From: Ferrimonas gelatinilytica
Lineage (GTDB): Bacteria > Pseudomonadota > Gammaproteobacteria > Enterobacterales > Shewanellaceae
Length of the DNA stretch: 64,000 bases
Direction: 5' to 3'
Assembly (NCBI RefSeq): GCF_039544205.1
Contig: NZ_BAABLF010000005.1
Location: forward strand, 310,001-374,000
Shown here: piece by piece, positions 1 through 7,534 of the stretch
How the letters are laid out: each line of letters opens with the position of its first letter
Numbering within the stretch: position 1 is the stretch's first letter
Notes under the pieces: generated by a model
Told to the model about the DNA's origin: nothing
The model's input: only the letters and a program-made list of their open reading frames with translations
Databases searched by the model: none
Program-made: the position numbers and the translations under genes

Positions 1-886
1 CCCGCAGGAAACCACGGGCGTACTGTCCACGGACGCTGTTCTCATACACATTGGTGTGATCGATGGGTCGAAGCGACTTGAGTACCTTGACCTTCTCATC
101 ACGAATCGAGTCGGCGTCCAGGTTCACCGGCGGATCCATCGCCACCAGAGAGAGAACCTGCAGCAGGTGGTTCTGGATCATATCGCGCATCTGCCCGGCG
201 CCATCGAAGTAACCCCAACGCCCCTCGATCCCAACCTCCTCCGCCACGGTGATCTGCACGTGGTCGATGGTCCGGTTATCCCATTTGGAGGCGAAGAGAG
301 AGTTGGCAAAGCGCAGGGCCACCAGGTTCTGCACCGTCTCCTTCCCGAGGTAGTGGTCAATCCGGTAGATCTGGTTCTCTTCGAAGTACTCCGCCACCTG
401 ATCGTTGATCACCTTGGAAGAAGCCAGGTCGTTGCCGATCGGTTTTTCCAACACCACCCGGGTATCGGGCTGGATCAATTCATTTTCTTTGAGACATTTA
501 CCGATGGCGCCATAGATGGAGGGGGGGGTTGCGAAGTAGTTCACCATCACGCTGCCCGGGGCGAGGTGATTCTTGAGGTCGGCAAAACCAGAAGGGTCGG
601 TAAAATCGGTGCTGTAGTAGGTCAGGCGGGACAGGTAACGGGATAGCACATCGGGTTCAAGGGACTCCTTGACGAAGGTGTTCAGTGCAGTTTGCACCGC
701 ATCCAGGAACTCCTGCTGACTCATGGCGGAACGGGCCACCCCGACGATGCGGGTATCCTCATGCAATAAGCCTGCACGATCCAGCTGATACATGGCGGGC
801 AACAACTTGCGTCGAGCCAGGTCCCCCAGGGTGCCAAACAGAACGAAGTCGCAAGAATTGACCGATGAATCTCTGTTAACAGCCAC
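1..886 (-). CDS. zwf: Glucose-6-phosphate 1-dehydrogenase, C-terminal part missing (window edge)
   Basis: Oxidises glucose 6-phosphate to 6-phosphogluconolactone with NADP, the entry to the oxidative pentose phosphate and Entner-Doudoroff routes; cytosolic. About 295 codons are present. The N-terminal nucleotide-binding segment GTLGDLARRK is at residues 18-27 and the active-site signature RIDHYLGKE starts at residue 175. The gene runs off the left edge, so roughly the last 40 percent is missing. I place the start at the GTG at 886 because AGGAG (894-898) is 6-7 bases upstream and the protein then begins MAVN, like the E. coli enzyme (MAVT). An ATG two codons earlier (892) lies too close to that site. 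It is divergent from hexR, with HexR-like boxes between them. Confidence 0.96.
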   Translation of the reverse strand, partial: MAVNRDSSVNSCDFVLFGTLGDLARRKLLPAMYQLDRAGLLHEDTRIVGVARSAMSQQEFLDAVQTALNTFVKESLEPDVLSRYLSRLTYYSTDFTDPSGFADLKNHLAPGSVMVNYFATPPSIYGAIGKCLKENELIQPDTRVVLEKPIGNDLASSKVINDQVAEYFEENQIYRIDHYLGKETVQNLVALRFANSLFASKWDNRTIDHVQITVAEEVGIEGRWGYFDGAGQMRDMIQNHLLQVLSLVAMDPPVNLDADSIRDEKVKVLKSLRPIDHTNVYENSVRGQYARGFLR

Positions 887-922
887 GTCCATCTCCTTAT
901 CCGGGTGTCTTCCGCACCCATT

Positions 923-937
923 TGTAATTTAGCTACA
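923..937. promoter_or_regulatory. hexR box: Probable HexR operator A, near zwf
   Basis: TGTAATTTAGCTACA is a near-palindrome matching the HexR box pattern (TGTA, AT-rich centre, TACA) known from gammaproteobacteria. It lies 37 bases upstream of the zwf start, where bound HexR could repress zwf. The match is seen directly; binding is inferred. Confidence 0.65.
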
Positions 938-943
938 TTTAAA

Positions 944-956
944 TGAAATTTAGCCA
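944..956 (-). promoter_or_regulatory. hexR box: Second HexR-like half box B
   Basis: Read on the minus strand this is TGGCTAAATTTCA. It shares GCTAAATT.CA with box A in the same orientation, and its centre is about 20 bases (two helical turns) away. It is a weaker, one-sided match, possibly a co-operative second site. Confidence 0.35.
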
Positions 957-986
957 CCAATGCAAGGCCGAAAGGCTGACTCATAC

Positions 987-999
987 TGGCTAAATTACA
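987..999 (+). promoter_or_regulatory. hexR box: Third HexR-like half box C, toward hexR
   Basis: TGGCTAAATTACA on the plus strand repeats the core of boxes A and B in the opposite orientation, about 43 bases from box B. Its place on the hexR side would suit autoregulation. Assignment rests only on similarity to box A. Confidence 0.35.
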
Positions 1000-1138
1000 A
1001 TTGTGTTAGTAATATACAAGCTCCGACCCGGCCCCCGCTGCGGAAGCTTGTCGGACGCAGTGTGAAGCGGCATCGGCGCCCTTGCAATGCGGGTAATCCA
1101 ATAAACCATAGCCCACGGATTAGAGTCTCAGCCGCATT

Positions 1139-1993
1139 ATGAATACGATCGATAAGATCCAGAAAAATCTGGCAAATTTCAGTAAATCGGAACGCAAGGT
1201 TGCGGAAGTTATCTTGGCAGATCCCCCACTGTCGATCCAATGCAGCATCGCCACCCTGGCTAAAATGGCCGATGTCAGCGAACCAACCGTCAACCGATTC
1301 TGCCGCCGCCTCGACACCAAGGGGTTTCCAGACTTCAAGCTGCACCTGGCCCAGAGTCTCGCCAACGGCACCCCCTACGTTTCCCGTCACGTTGAATCCA
1401 GCGACAGTGCCGAGGCCTACACCAACAAGATTTTCGAGTCCTCCATGGCGGCGCTGGACAGCGCCAAACAGACCATCGATGCTCAAGTGATCAACCAGGC
1501 GGTCGACATGTTGACCCAGGCGGACCAGATCTCCTTCTTCGGCCTCGGTGCCTCCTCGGCGGTCGCCCACGATGCGGAGAATAAGTTTTTCCGCTTCAAC
1601 ATCCCCGTCTCCTGCTTCGACGACGTACTGATGATGCGAATGAGCTGCATCAACGCCCGTGAGGGCAGCGTCATCGTGCTCTTCTCCCACACTGGCCGAA
1701 CTAAGGCGCTGGTGGAGATCGCCCGCCTGGCCCGGGAAAACCATGCCCAGGTGATCGGGGTCACCGCCAAGGACAGTCCACTGGCGAGAGAGTGCACCAT
1801 CGCCGTCACCATGGATGTGCCGGAGGACACCGACCAGTACATGCCGATGGCTTCGCGCTTGGCCCAGATGGTCGCCGTGGACGTGCTGGCCACGGGCTTT
1901 ACCCTGCGTCGGGGGCCGCGGTTCCGAGAGAATCTCAAGCGTGTGAAAGAGGCGCTGAAAGAGTCGCGTTTCGACAAGTCCGCTCAACCTTAA
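1139..1993 (+). CDS. hexR: RpiR-family transcriptional regulator HexR
   Basis: Represses or controls glycolytic, Entner-Doudoroff and pentose-phosphate genes and senses 2-keto-3-deoxy-6-phosphogluconate in relatives. The 284-residue protein (E. coli 289) has an N-terminal helix-turn-helix domain at about residues 1-77 (ATLAKMADVSEPTVNRFCRR is the recognition region) and a C-terminal SIS sugar-phosphate domain at about 125-255, with the typical stretch FFGLGASSAVA and VLFSHTGRT. Divergent from zwf and upstream of pykA, the standard arrangement for this regulator. The start at 1139 leaves the HexR-like boxes in the intergenic region. No obvious strong Shine-Dalgarno site is visible before it. 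Confidence 0.95.
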   Translation: MNTIDKIQKNLANFSKSERKVAEVILADPPLSIQCSIATLAKMADVSEPTVNRFCRRLDTKGFPDFKLHLAQSLANGTPYVSRHVESSDSAEAYTNKIFESSMAALDSAKQTIDAQVINQAVDMLTQADQISFFGLGASSAVAHDAENKFFRFNIPVSCFDDVLMMRMSCINAREGSVIVLFSHTGRTKALVEIARLARENHAQVIGVTAKDSPLARECTIAVTMDVPEDTDQYMPMASRLAQMVAVDVLATGFTLRRGPRFRENLKRVKEALKESRFDKSAQP

Positions 1994-2014
1994 ATCACCA
2001 CGGCTAAAATGTAG

Positions 2015-2052
2015 ACATTACCGGTCTGAATACGTATTCAGGCCGGTAATGT
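2015..2052. repeat. 38-base near-perfect palindrome between hexR and pykA
   Basis: Two 19-base arms pair at every position except one, which would be a U-G wobble in RNA; the centre is TACGTA. It lies 22 bases after hexR. There is no T-run directly behind it, so it is not a canonical Rho-independent terminator. It could be a hexR 3' stabilising hairpin, an attenuator or a protein-binding palindrome. Confidence 0.8.
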
Positions 2053-2137
2053 GGCTTGCACTGCTTGTTGTTTTATTTCAGAGTTGTAGTCAATTTCTGT
2101 TTGAACTTTCCATACTCATACGCCGACGGAGCCCCTC

Positions 2138-3574
2138 ATGCCCAGACGTACAAAGATCGTCACCACCCTAGGTCCGGCCACGGACCGCGACAATAATTTA
2201 GAGAAGGTGATCCTGGCGGGCGCCAACGTGGTTCGGATGAATTTCTCGCACGGCAGTCCCGAAGACCACATTCAGCGCGCCCAACAGGTTCGCGATATCG
2301 CGGCCCGTCACGGCAAGCATGTCGCGATATTGGGGGATCTCCAGGGGCCGAAGATCCGGGTATCCACCTTTAAAGAGGGTAAGATCCAGCTCGCCCTCGG
2401 TGATCACTTCATTCTCGACAGCGAACTGCCCAAAGGCGAAGGGGATCAAACCCGGGTTGGCCTGGACTACAAGGCGCTGCCGCAAGATGTCAGCCCCGGG
2501 GATATCCTGATGCTGGATGATGGCCGGGTTCAGCTGCAGGTCGAAAAAGTGGTCGGCAACGCCGTCCACACCCAAGTGACCGTTGCCGGCCCGCTCTCCA
2601 ACAACAAAGGGATCAACAAACTCGGTGGCGGCCTCTCTGCCCCTGCACTTACCGACAAGGACAAGGCGGACATCCTGACCGCCGCCAAGATCCAGTGTGA
2701 GTACCTGGCGGTCTCCTTCCCGCGCACCGGTGCGGATCTCGATTACGCACGCTCACTGGCCCAGAAAGCCGGTCTCAATGCCGCTATCGTGGCCAAGGTG
2801 GAACGGGCGGAAGCGGTGGCCAACGACGAGGCGATGGATGATGTCATCCTCGCCTCCGACGTCGTGATGGTGGCTCGGGGCGACCTCGGTGTCGAGATTG
2901 GCGATCCCGAGTTGGTCGGTGTCCAGAAAAAACTGATCCAACGCAGTCGTCAGCTGAACCGGATCGTGATCACCGCCACCCAGATGATGGAGTCGATGAT
3001 CTCCAGCCCGATGCCGACACGTGCCGAAGTGATGGACGTCGCCAATGCTGTCCTCGACGGGACAGATGCGGTAATGCTCTCCGCCGAAACCGCCGCAGGC
3101 GACTTCCCTGAAGAGACGGTTCAGGCGATGGCCCGTGTCTGTCTGGGTGCAGAGACCCACCCTCAGGTGTCGGTTTCCAAACACCGTATCGACGAGATGT
3201 TTGACTCCGTCGAGGAGACCGTTGCCATGGCGACCATGTATGCCGCCAACCATCTGGCCGGCGTTAAGGCGATCGTGGCGCTGACCGAGTCCGGCACCAC
3301 GCCCCAGTTGATGAGCCGGATCACCTCCAATCTGCCCATCATCGCCCTCTCCCGTCATACCAACACTCTCAACCGCCTGGCCCTGGTACGCGGTGTGATC
3401 CCATTGGAGTTTGACTCCAGCAGTCACAACGAAGATACCGTGGTTGCGGCCTCGCTGGAGTGTGCCAAGGCGGCGGGCCTGGTTCAAACCGGTGATCTGC
3501 TGCTGATGACCAAGGGCGACATGATGGAAACCATCGGTGGCACCAACACCTGTAAAGTCATCACGGTAAGCTGA
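2138..3574 (+). CDS. pykA: Pyruvate kinase (PykA type)
   Basis: Converts phosphoenolpyruvate and ADP to pyruvate and ATP; cytosolic homotetramer. The protein has 478 residues against 480 for E. coli PykA. The N-terminus MPRRTKIVTTLGPATDRDNN and VRMNFSHG are the family's start, KVERAEAV contains the catalytic lysine, and MVARGDLGVEIG carries the metal-binding acidic residues. The B domain and a C-terminal allosteric domain are complete. The PykA rather than PykF assignment rests on the MPRRTKIVTTLGPAT start and on proximity to hexR and zwf. A degenerate HexR-like sequence (2085-2099) lies about 40 bases upstream. A clear terminator follows. Confidence 0.96.
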   Translation: MPRRTKIVTTLGPATDRDNNLEKVILAGANVVRMNFSHGSPEDHIQRAQQVRDIAARHGKHVAILGDLQGPKIRVSTFKEGKIQLALGDHFILDSELPKGEGDQTRVGLDYKALPQDVSPGDILMLDDGRVQLQVEKVVGNAVHTQVTVAGPLSNNKGINKLGGGLSAPALTDKDKADILTAAKIQCEYLAVSFPRTGADLDYARSLAQKAGLNAAIVAKVERAEAVANDEAMDDVILASDVVMVARGDLGVEIGDPELVGVQKKLIQRSRQLNRIVITATQMMESMISSPMPTRAEVMDVANAVLDGTDAVMLSAETAAGDFPEETVQAMARVCLGAETHPQVSVSKHRIDEMFDSVEETVAMATMYAANHLAGVKAIVALTESGTTPQLMSRITSNLPIIALSRHTNTLNRLALVRGVIPLEFDSSSHNEDTVVAASLECAKAAGLVQTGDLLLMTKGDMMETIGGTNTCKVITVS

Positions 3575-3594
3575 ACCGCGCATCCTGTCCCAAG

Positions 3595-3623
3595 AAAAAA
3601 CCGGCTTGTAAGCCGGTTTTTTT
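3595..3623 (+). terminator. Rho-independent terminator of pykA
   Basis: Stem CCGGCTT/AAGCCGG with a short loop, preceded by six A and followed by seven T, 20 bases after the pykA stop. The A-run also makes it usable from the minus strand. Confidence 0.9.
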
Positions 3624-3657
3624 AGCCCTTCAGATCCGACGGCGTCAGCAGAAAGTC

Positions 3658-3686
3658 AAGAAAAATCCGGGCCATAAGGCCCGGAT
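3658..3686 (-). terminator. Rho-independent terminator of serS
   Basis: Read on the minus strand, a nine-base stem ATCCGGGCC/GGCCCGGAT with loop TTAT runs into a T-rich tail, 54 bases downstream of the serS stop. Confidence 0.85.
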
Positions 3687-3739
3687 CCGTCATTCTCTTT
3701 GGCAGGGAGATAGCTTTATCCCACCGCCGAGAGGCTGCC

Positions 3740-5029
3740 TTAACCGATGTGGCTGACGCCGCCCATGTAGCTGCGCAGGGCCTCGGGGATCTCAATACGA
3801 CCATCCGCCTGCTGGTAGTTTTCCAGGATGGCTACCAGGGTACGGCCAACCGCCAGGCCAGAACCGTTCAGGGTATGGAGCAGTTCAGGCTTCTTCTCCC
3901 CGCTGCGGCGGAACCTAGCCTGCATACGACGAGCCTGGAAATCCCCCATGTTGGAGCAGGACGAGATCTCACGGTACTTGTTCTGGCTCGGTACCCACAC
4001 CTCGAGATCATAGGTTTTGGTGGCACCAAAGCCCATGTCACCGGTGCACAGCACCACTTTGCGATAGGGCAGACCCAGGCGTTGTAGGACCTGCTCCGCT
4101 TGACCGGTCAGCTCTTCCAGGGCAGCCATAGAGTCTTCCGGCTTCACCAGCTGGACGAGCTCGACCTTGTCAAACTGGTGCTGTCGGATCAGGCCACGGG
4201 TGTCACGGCCGGAGGAGCCCGCCTCGGAGCGGAAGCAGGGAGTATGCGCAGTCATTTTCACCGGCAGCTGCGCTTCATCCAGGATCTCGTTACGGGCAAA
4301 GTTGGTCAGGGGGACTTCGGCGGTCGGTATCAGTGACAGCACCCGATCGCTGTCTTCGGACAGCGGCTGGGTATGAAAAAGATCTTCACCGAACTTGGGC
4401 AACTGGCCGGTGCCATAGAGGCTGTCCGCGTTCACCAGGTAGGGGACATACATCTCCTGGTAGCCATGCTCGGTGGTGTGCAGGTCCAGCATGAACTGAG
4501 CCAGCGCTCGGTGCAGCCGGGCCACCTGGCCGCGCATCACCACGAATCGGGAGCCGGAGAGCTTGGCCGCCATGCCAAAGTCGATGCCGTTAATCGCCTC
4601 GCCGAGATCCACATGATCTTTGACCTCGAAGTCGAATTCACGAGGCGAGCCCCAGGTGAACACCTCGACATTCTGATCCTCATCATCGCCCAGGGGCACG
4701 GACTCATGCGGAAGGTTCGGGATCCCGGCGGCGATGTTATCCAGCTCGGTCAGTAGCTCGGCCAGCTCTACCTTCTTGGCATCCAGCTGTGCACCCAGTT
4801 CGGAAACCTGTGCCAGCAAGGGCGCGATATCCTCTCCCCGGGCCTTGGCCTGTCCGATGGATTTGGAGCGACTGTTGCGATCCGCCTGAAGCTGTTCCGT
4901 CTCCACCTGCAAAGATTTGCGGCGCTCTTCCAGATCGGTCAAACGGGTAACGTCGAGAATGTAGCCTCGGCTGGCCAGCCGCTCGGCGGTTTGCGCCAGA
5001 TCGGCGCGCAGAAGTTTGCTATCTAACAT
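3740..5029 (-). CDS. serS: Serine--tRNA ligase
   Basis: Charges tRNA-Ser (and tRNA-Sec) with serine; cytosolic class II synthetase dimer. It has 429 residues against 430 in E. coli. The N-terminal long helical arm that grips the tRNA variable loop spans about residues 28-105. Class II motif 2 is visible as CFRSEAGSSGRDTRG and motif 3 as NGSGLAVGRTLVAILENYQ. It is the last gene of the minus-strand block lrp-ftsK-lolA-rarA-crcB-serS, the same order as E. coli apart from crcB. The 207-base gap after crcB suggests its own promoter. Confidence 0.98.
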   Translation of the reverse strand: MLDSKLLRADLAQTAERLASRGYILDVTRLTDLEERRKSLQVETEQLQADRNSRSKSIGQAKARGEDIAPLLAQVSELGAQLDAKKVELAELLTELDNIAAGIPNLPHESVPLGDDEDQNVEVFTWGSPREFDFEVKDHVDLGEAINGIDFGMAAKLSGSRFVVMRGQVARLHRALAQFMLDLHTTEHGYQEMYVPYLVNADSLYGTGQLPKFGEDLFHTQPLSEDSDRVLSLIPTAEVPLTNFARNEILDEAQLPVKMTAHTPCFRSEAGSSGRDTRGLIRQHQFDKVELVQLVKPEDSMAALEELTGQAEQVLQRLGLPYRKVVLCTGDMGFGATKTYDLEVWVPSQNKYREISSCSNMGDFQARRMQARFRRSGEKKPELLHTLNGSGLAVGRTLVAILENYQQADGRIEIPEALRSYMGGVSHIG

Positions 5030-5236
5030 AGTGCTTAAAGTCGCTTAAGTGGTGAACCTTCGCCCTCCTTGCCAACGGGACAGTACCGCATCACGCAGAC
5101 AGGCGCTCAGACTCGAAATGGGCAGAACACAAAGTGCCTGAACTTTACCATACAACAGGCGGGAACGACATCGGGGCTGACACAACTAATGCTGCTTCAC
5201 TAGGCAGTTAACCCCCTTGTCCCGGGGTCTGCACCG

Positions 5237-5611
5237 TCACTGCTGCGTAGCGACCCACTGCTGACCGATGTACACCATGGTGAAGCAGACGCCGAGGTTA
5301 AGCACGACATTGAGTAGCGCCCGCAGTCCGTGCCCCTGTTGCATCAAGAGGACCGTTTCATTTGAAAACGTGGAAAAGGTGGTCAATGCCCCCAACAGTC
5401 CAACGCCGATAAAGGCCTTAAGCGTCGGGGAGAGTGCCACCTGCATCGATAGGGCATACAGCGCCCCCATGGCCAGCGAGCCCAGTGCGTTAACCAGCAA
5501 GGTGGCCAGGGGAAAACTCGTGCCGACAAGGCGTAGCATCAATAACGAGGTGCCATAGCGCAGCGTCGCCCCCAGCGCGCCGCCGAGCGCCACCGCCAAC
5601 CAGTTACTCAT
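5237..5611 (-). CDS. crcB: Fluoride efflux channel CrcB (Fluc)
   Basis: Small membrane channel that lets fluoride leave the cell; active as a dual-topology dimer. The 124-residue protein has four hydrophobic segments and the family landmarks GGALGATLRYG near the N-terminus, LLVNALGSLAMG, and GLLGALTTFSTFSNETV, which carries the pore phenylalanines and the central sodium-site region. The start ATG at 5611 overlaps the rarA stop by 8 bases, so it is translationally coupled to rarA. The reading frame stays open upstream, but that extension is out-of-frame rarA sequence and not part of the protein. No fluoride riboswitch is visible; that would be unexpected inside an operon. Confidence 0.95.
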   Translation of the reverse strand: MSNWLAVALGGALGATLRYGTSLLMLRLVGTSFPLATLLVNALGSLAMGALYALSMQVALSPTLKAFIGVGLLGALTTFSTFSNETVLLMQQGHGLRALLNVVLNLGVCFTMVYIGQQWVATQQ

Positions 5612-6932
5612 AGCGTTTCTTCCCGCTGGCCGCGTTCCACTGGGCGAGCAATCGCAGCTTCTCGGAAATTTTCTTCTCCAGGCCCCGGTCGCTGGGCTCA
5701 TAGAAACGGCGCCCCTTAAGCGGCTCGGGCAGGTAGACCTCCCCCGCCGCATAGGCGCCCGGCTCATCGTGTGCATAACGGTACTCACTGCCGTGGCCCA
5801 GCGTCTTGAGCAGCTTCGTCGGCGCATTGCGCAGGTGAATGGGCACCTCGAGATCGCCACTGTTGCGGGCCATCTCGCGGGCAGCAGCAAAGGCGCGGTA
5901 AACCGCGTTACTCTTAGGCGCACAGGCTAAGTACACCAGGGCCTGGGCAATGGCGCGCTCCCCCTCCGCGGGACCGACACGGTGGAAGCAATCCCAGGCG
6001 TCAAGGGCCACCGACATGGCGCGGGGATCCGCATTCCCCACATCCTCAGAGGCGATCGCCAGGGCCCGCCGGGCCACGTAAAGGGGGTCACCGCCGCCCT
6101 CCAGAATGCGGGCATACCAGTAGAGGGCCGCATCAGGGTCACTGCCGCGCACCGATTTATGCACGGCGGAGATCAGATCATAAAACTGATCGCCCCGGTT
6201 ATCGAAACGGGCCACCGGCTCGCCGGCCACCTCCGCCAGGTGTGCCAGGGTAAGGTTCCCCTGCCCCGCCAACTCCGCCATCAACTCCAGCAGGTTCAGG
6301 GCCCGACGGGCATCGCCATCCACCAGGGAGGCCAACGCGCTGGCCACCTCCTCCGGCAGAACCAGCCCACGGTCCGCCAAGCCACGTTCACGGTCGGACA
6401 TCGCCTGGCGAAGGATCTGAACAATCTCATCCGACGTGAGCCGCTTTATCAGGTGGACTCGTGCTCGGGAGAGCAGCGCATTGTTGATCTCGAACGATGG
6501 GTTTTCGGTGGTGGCACCGATGAAGATCACCGTGCCGTCCTCTATATGGGGAAGGAAGGCGTCCTGCTGACTCTTGTTGAATCGATGCACCTCATCCACG
6601 AACAGCAGGGTCTGACGGCCATGGGTGCTGGCGATCTCCTTGGCTTTTTCAATCGCCTGTCGGATCTCCTTCACTCCGGAGGTGACCGCGGAGATCCGCT
6701 CCACATGGGCATTGCAATGGCTGGCCACCAGTTCCGCCAGGGTGGTTTTCCCAGTACCCGGGGGACCCCAAAGCAGCATGGAGTGGGCTCGGCCCGCTTC
6801 CAGTGACTGACGCAACGGCTTGCCCGGCGCCAGCAGGTGCGCCTGACCAATGTACTCACTCAGATCCCGGGGACGCATTCGCGCCGCCAGAGGGCGAAAG
6901 TCCGGACCGAACTGGAAGCTGAGTGTACTCAT
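5604..6932 (-). CDS. rarA: Replication-associated recombination protein A (AAA ATPase, MgsA/RarA)
   Basis: Clamp-loader-like AAA+ ATPase that acts at stalled or gapped replication forks; works as a tetramer and interacts with SSB in relatives. It has 442 residues (E. coli 447). Walker A GPPGTGKT is at residues 56-63, Walker B LLFVDEVHRFN follows, sensor 1 is GATTENPSFEINNALLSRARV, and the C-terminal MgsA tetramerisation region includes SVRGSDPDAALYWYARILEGG. The start ATG overlaps the lolA stop by 4 bases (ATGA) and the stop overlaps crcB by 8 bases, giving a tightly coupled operon. Confidence 0.97.
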   Translation of the reverse strand: MSTLSFQFGPDFRPLAARMRPRDLSEYIGQAHLLAPGKPLRQSLEAGRAHSMLLWGPPGTGKTTLAELVASHCNAHVERISAVTSGVKEIRQAIEKAKEIASTHGRQTLLFVDEVHRFNKSQQDAFLPHIEDGTVIFIGATTENPSFEINNALLSRARVHLIKRLTSDEIVQILRQAMSDRERGLADRGLVLPEEVASALASLVDGDARRALNLLELMAELAGQGNLTLAHLAEVAGEPVARFDNRGDQFYDLISAVHKSVRGSDPDAALYWYARILEGGGDPLYVARRALAIASEDVGNADPRAMSVALDAWDCFHRVGPAEGERAIAQALVYLACAPKSNAVYRAFAAAREMARNSGDLEVPIHLRNAPTKLLKTLGHGSEYRYAHDEPGAYAAGEVYLPEPLKGRRFYEPSDRGLEKKISEKLRLLAQWNAASGKKRYE

Positions 6933-7534
6933 GATCCCCGTTGATCGTCGATCAGGGTCCCTTCCGGTGGGGCAAAAGTAAACTGGGCGCTATCGACCGC
7001 CTCAGTCGAGAAGTTCTGCAACTCCATCACGGTCGAGGTGCCCTGGGCATCATCGAGTTGAAGCGAACGGATCGCATCGCCCTCAAAGCAGACCGTCATG
7101 CTTACCGCCGGGTGCGCATCACTGGTCAGGCGGTAGCAACTCGCCTGCTGCTGAATTTGCCACTGTGACCAGATCTTAGGATCCTGCGAGGCCAAAAGGG
7201 TCAGTGGCGTCTGTGCAACGGCCTGATCCACGGAGGTGACCGTCACCTGCTCCACGTAGGGGTCATGAAACCAGACCGCATCACCATCGCTCACCAGCAG
7301 CAGCGACTCCGGCGTGTCCTGCTCCCACCGAAACCGCAGCGGCGCGGACAGTGCCAGGCGGCCTTGGCTTTCCTGTACCAGGTTGTCATCGAAATCCCGG
7401 GCCTGCTGGTGAAACTCGGCAGAGAAGTGGGGCAGTTGGCTCAGCCGCTGCTGCAGCGACTGGGCATCGTCATCGCAGACAGCGGTGACGGGGAAAAGGG
7501 ACGCGATAAGCAGCGTCGGTATCACTTTGTTCAT
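6929..7534 (-). CDS. lolA: Outer-membrane lipoprotein carrier protein LolA
   Basis: Periplasmic chaperone that accepts lipoproteins from LolCDE and passes them to LolB at the outer membrane. It has 201 residues (E. coli 203 before cleavage). There is an N-terminal signal peptide ending near AVCDDD, followed by the family pattern LSQLPHFSAEFHQQ, GRLALSAPLRFRWE, LLVSDGDAVWFHDPYVEQVT and PLTLLA. The ATG at 7534 overlaps the ftsK stop by one base (TGATG), and a TTG one codon earlier is a less likely start. Genes on both sides overlap it, so it is probably co-expressed with ftsK and rarA. Confidence 0.96.
   Translation of the reverse strand: MNKVIPTLLIASLFPVTAVCDDDAQSLQQRLSQLPHFSAEFHQQARDFDDNLVQESQGRLALSAPLRFRWEQDTPESLLLVSDGDAVWFHDPYVEQVTVTSVDQAVAQTPLTLLASQDPKIWSQWQIQQQASCYRLTSDAHPAVSMTVCFEGDAIRSLQLDDAQGTSTVMELQNFSTEAVDSAQFTFAPPEGTLIDDQRGS

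Noticed and set aside
5030..5236. Fluoride riboswitch for crcB
   Set aside because: This gap is downstream of crcB on its strand. crcB is translationally coupled to rarA, so no leader is available for a riboswitch.
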